DNA from: Galbula dea
Lineage: Eukaryota; Chordata; Aves; Piciformes; Galbulidae
Assembly (NCBI GenBank): GCA_013399015.1
Contig: VWZX01002693.1
Span: 270,648 to 334,647 of the forward strand
Direction: 5' to 3'
Length of the DNA: 64,000 nt
Position numbers and translations under genes: made by a program. The notes under the pieces are model-generated. The model was not told the DNA's origin, did no database searches, and saw only the letters and a program-made list of their open reading frames with translations. Shown one piece after another: positions 61,114-64,000 of this stretch (position 1 is its first letter; every line of letters begins with the position of its first letter).

Positions 61114-61822
61114 CTACAGGTCAGATGTTTGAAGATATTTTATGCACACATATAGCTGTTTGGAATAGCCTGGGCTTGCATCTTCCTTTTTCCCCCCCTA
61201 TTATTTTGGAGAGGTATAATTTGTGTCAGTGAGAATTATAGGCAGAGGTGTTCTGGGCCAATTTCACAAAGCACTTTACTGCATTTTTAGGTAACCAAAT
61301 AGTTTAATCTTTAAAAGCTACATACTGCTAAAAATCTGGTTCCAACCTTGTATGAAGTTGTAAGAAGCACTCATATAAATATATTGCAGACTGAAAACAA
61401 ATTAGAATATGTAGTGTGCAATGAAAGGCAAGTTGTAGGAGAGCATTTGGGACAAACATGAACATTCATAATGCCAGTTCTGTAGTATATGTTAGTTCTC
61501 AACTCTGGAAGAAAACAGATCTGTTAAAAGAAACTTATTCCATGGGATTATCCTGTGATCAGCCTCTCCTCTTTCACTTTAATGTGTTCCTTTTAATTAC
61601 CTTTACTAAATTTATATTTGATGAGTATCAGATGCTCTGTTATTACCTTTACCAGCATTTAATTATCTTCGGTGCTTTCCCAGTCCAGATGTTTTTTTCA
61701 ATTCCATAGTTATATCAAAATGTCTTGGACATCTGGAACTAAAGTGGAGTTTTCTGGAAACAGAAAACATAGAAACAAAATACACATCTCTGAAATCTGA
61801 ACTACAGTTTCTCTCAGAAATC
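61114..61822. other. Unannotated AT-rich DNA
   Basis: No recognised element. Confidence 0.55.
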
Positions 61823-61843
61823 TTTTCTTTTTTTTTTTTTTTT
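61823..61843. repeat. Poly-T run
   Basis: About 20 T with one C. No SINE or processed-transcript body is recognisable next to it, so a retroposed poly-A tail on the minus strand is possible but unsupported. Confidence 0.85.
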
Positions 61844-63139
61844 GATGAGTGGTAAAAAGGAAATGAGATCTGAAATACTGAGGAAACCCTGCATGGAAGA
61901 GTTGAAAATGACATTTTATTGAACAAAGTATAATTACATCTATATACAACTAAACCAAATAACCAAATCTTCTGGTATGCAAGGTGTGTGAGTACAGTGA
62001 CAAAACCAAAGAAAGAACTTACTTGGCTATTTGCCACATCAGCATGATTCTGGCTACCTTTTCAGACAATGATAACCATTGACTATAAAGCAGGATCACA
62101 ATGAAGTCTGACTCCTCCGTTGAATACACCATTCATCTCCTGCAAGAGGCAATGAGTGAAACAGAAGTTTACTGCATGTGAGGCTCTGTTTAGATCTTTA
62201 AAGCAAAAACACAGAATGAGCAAATTAGGCTGTGGGACTGTTTATTGGAAACAGGCTGCATAGCTTAACTTTTCCCAAAGGGCTGCATAAGCACAGATCC
62301 TAAAAAACACAGACACATACAAAGATGCACATATATACACACTTTAGATGAGACTATAGCCAAAAAAATTATAGCATAATATGAAGAAAGGAGTCACTAT
62401 AAAGCACAGTATGAATAACTAAGGTATTGGCACATGGTTTATAGGTGTGCATAATGGCCTTTTCCTCTCTTTTGCTTGGCTTTTATTACTTTTTCTGCTG
62501 AAATTCTAGGAACATAACTTTGAACCACTGCTTTGCAACAAAACTTACTCTTCCCTTAGTCCAGACAAGAGAGGTAGACACAAGGCAGAAAACTGAAAGC
62601 CATATTCTCAAGGAAGAGTGCAGAAAATAGAACAGAAAATATGAGGAACATTCCAGAAACAGGAACTACAGATTTAATGAGTGAGTAGGAATGGCATTGG
62701 TATGTCCAAGGAATCATAAAGAATAGAGATACATGCTTTTTCATAATGTACCGAAATCCAGATCACAGCTAGGCCCTCTGCTCAGTTCAGTACCTACAGG
62801 ACCTATATTGCCTGATTGGTATCACCCCAAAACATGACACCTGTAAGAAGTCATTCTGTTGAGACTGTGATTTTGTAATTGCTAAGAATATAACCTGTGC
62901 ACTTTGATGAGTTCCTGCAGTGAGTAGACATTTAGGAAAAACAGCATATATTTACAGGACTTAATTATTTCTCACAAGGTGAAAGAAAGCGAGAGTTTCA
63001 GACACTGGTTAGTGAAGAGTGACTTGTAGGTGAAAGAAAGCAAGGAAATTTGTGGCAAGACAACTCAAGACAAGAGGGCAATGAACTAGGAGGCCATAGA
63101 CCACATTTCCTGGGCTTCAAAAGTTGCATCACTTATTCC
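61844..63139. other. Unannotated AT-rich DNA
   Basis: No recognised element. Confidence 0.55.
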
Positions 63140-63619
63140 AAAACCTGAGGTACTGGAGAGGGTGCAGACAAAGGCAACTAAGATAGTCAGGGGTCTGAAG
63201 GACAGGCCTTATGAGGAGAGGCTTAGGGAGTTGGGGTTGTTTAGCCTGGAGAAGAGGAGGCTGAGGGGAGACCTTATCGCTCTCTTCAGCTACTTGAAAG
63301 GCCATTCTAGGGAGGCAGGTGTTGGCCTCTTCTCCCTTGTGACTAGTGACAGGACTAGAGGGAATGGGCTTAAGCTGTGCCAGGGTAGGTTTAGATTAGA
63401 TATTAGGAAGAATTTCTTTACTGAAAGAGTGGTGAGATATTGGAATAGGCTGCCCAGGGAGGTGGTGGGGTCACCATCCCTTGAGGTTTTAAGAAGCAGA
63501 TGGATGTTTTTCTTCAGGGGATGATTTAGGGATAAGAGTAGTGTAGGGCTATCGGTTGGACTAGATGATCTTGAGGCTCCTTTCCAACCCTAATGATTCT
63601 GTTATTCTGTGATTCTGTA
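63140..63619 (+). mobile_element. CR1 LINE 3' region, young copy B
   Basis: Bases 63162-63524 remain an uninterrupted 120-codon frame encoding the CR1 ORF2 C-terminus (QTKATKIVRG..., LIALFSYLKGHSREAGVG, RYWNRLPREVVGSPS), ending in a natural-looking stop at 63522-63524. The 3' UTR (GGACTAGATGATCTTGAGGC) and a short ATTCTGTT/ATTCTGTG tail follow. It is the same subfamily as copy A (22284-22877), on the opposite strand, and the two share a 146-base identical stretch (63232-63377 here). It is 5'-truncated without catalytic domains and cannot transpose alone. Confidence 0.95.
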
Positions 63620-64000
63620 AATTATGTTGGAGGGACAGTTCACTGTTGTGACTTAAGTTTGAAAGCACAAGCACATTTGGACATTAAAGAAAATACTTAT
63701 ATACTGCTTGCCCTTTGACTTCCTCTGAAAAAGAATAGGAGCCACCCATTCACTTCACTGAGAAGACAAATCTTTGAGTGATTTTCTGTGACATCAGAGA
63801 CCAGAAGTCACTATTGGGTTCTTGTGCTTTCAGCATTTTGTTCCTGTGTTTCAGGGAAGCTCAGCTAGCCATTTCTTTATCCATGCCTTTACTTTATTTG
63901 AGCTGGTGTTTCTTATTGCCTGAAGCAGAGATCTTACCCATCAATTCAGCTCTTTGTTATCATTTGTGAACATAAGAAAGAATAATTGATGGCATTGGTG
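63620..64000. other. Unannotated AT-rich DNA to window end
   Basis: No recognised element. Confidence 0.55.

Noticed and set aside
61823..61843. Poly-T as the tail of a processed pseudogene on the minus strand
   Set aside because: There is no recognisable transcript body next to it and no flanking target duplication.

Overview
The window looks like ordinary bird (Aves) nuclear DNA: a mostly AT-rich intergenic or intronic stretch without a recognisable complete protein-coding gene. The main evidence is the repeat content. At least eight clear fragments of the avian CR1 LINE family are present on both strands. Most are 5'-truncated and several end in the family's ATTCTRTG-type tail. Two much older CR1-like relics and three LTRs of avian endogenous retroviruses are also present, and there are no recognisable mammalian repeats. 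The species cannot be fixed from this sequence.

Layout. Bases 1-620 are a GC-box-rich, promoter-like patch interrupted by a 46-base assembly gap (355-400). From 0.6 to 12.8 kb there is unannotated AT-rich DNA with a possible tRNA-derived SINE relic (2.4 kb), a CR1 3' end (6.6-6.9 kb) and a block resembling conserved non-coding DNA (9.7-10.2 kb). A solo LTR with a perfect 5-bp target-site duplication lies at 12.86-13.57 kb, followed by a small CpG-rich patch with a near-consensus CTCF core at 14.46 kb. From 14.6 to 27.2 kb there is more AT-rich DNA, with a young CR1 copy at 22.3-22.9 kb and an old one at 24.9-25.3 kb. At 27.3-27.64 kb a GC-enriched patch ends in an ATG in a strong initiation context and a good splice donor, the best candidate exon here. 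A second LTR (28.7-29.2 kb), a clear CpG island (32.1-32.4 kb), an ancient CR1 relic (33.75-34.1 kb) and a third LTR in the opposite orientation (35.36-35.85 kb) follow. The rest, to 64 kb, is AT-rich sequence with CR1 fragments at 38.3, 44.2, 46.3, 55.6, 56.3, 60.8 and 63.1 kb, a palindromic TA/TG simple repeat at 43.3-43.5 kb, one spliceable-looking open pocket on the minus strand at 44.9-45.2 kb, and a G-quadruplex-capable purine tract at 59.56 kb.

How it fits together. The three CpG-rich patches and the 27.6-kb exon candidate suggest one or more promoters of genes, or of non-coding transcripts, whose other exons lie mostly outside the window or are too short to recognise by eye. The remaining open frames are in line with the chance background for 64 kb of this composition; many begin at non-ATG codons and none has a recognisable domain. 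I found no rRNA, intact tRNA, CRISPR array or bacterial-type operon, and nothing that amounts to a new biological system. The most useful leads are the exon candidates, the promoter-like islands, the young CR1 pair and the LTR trio.
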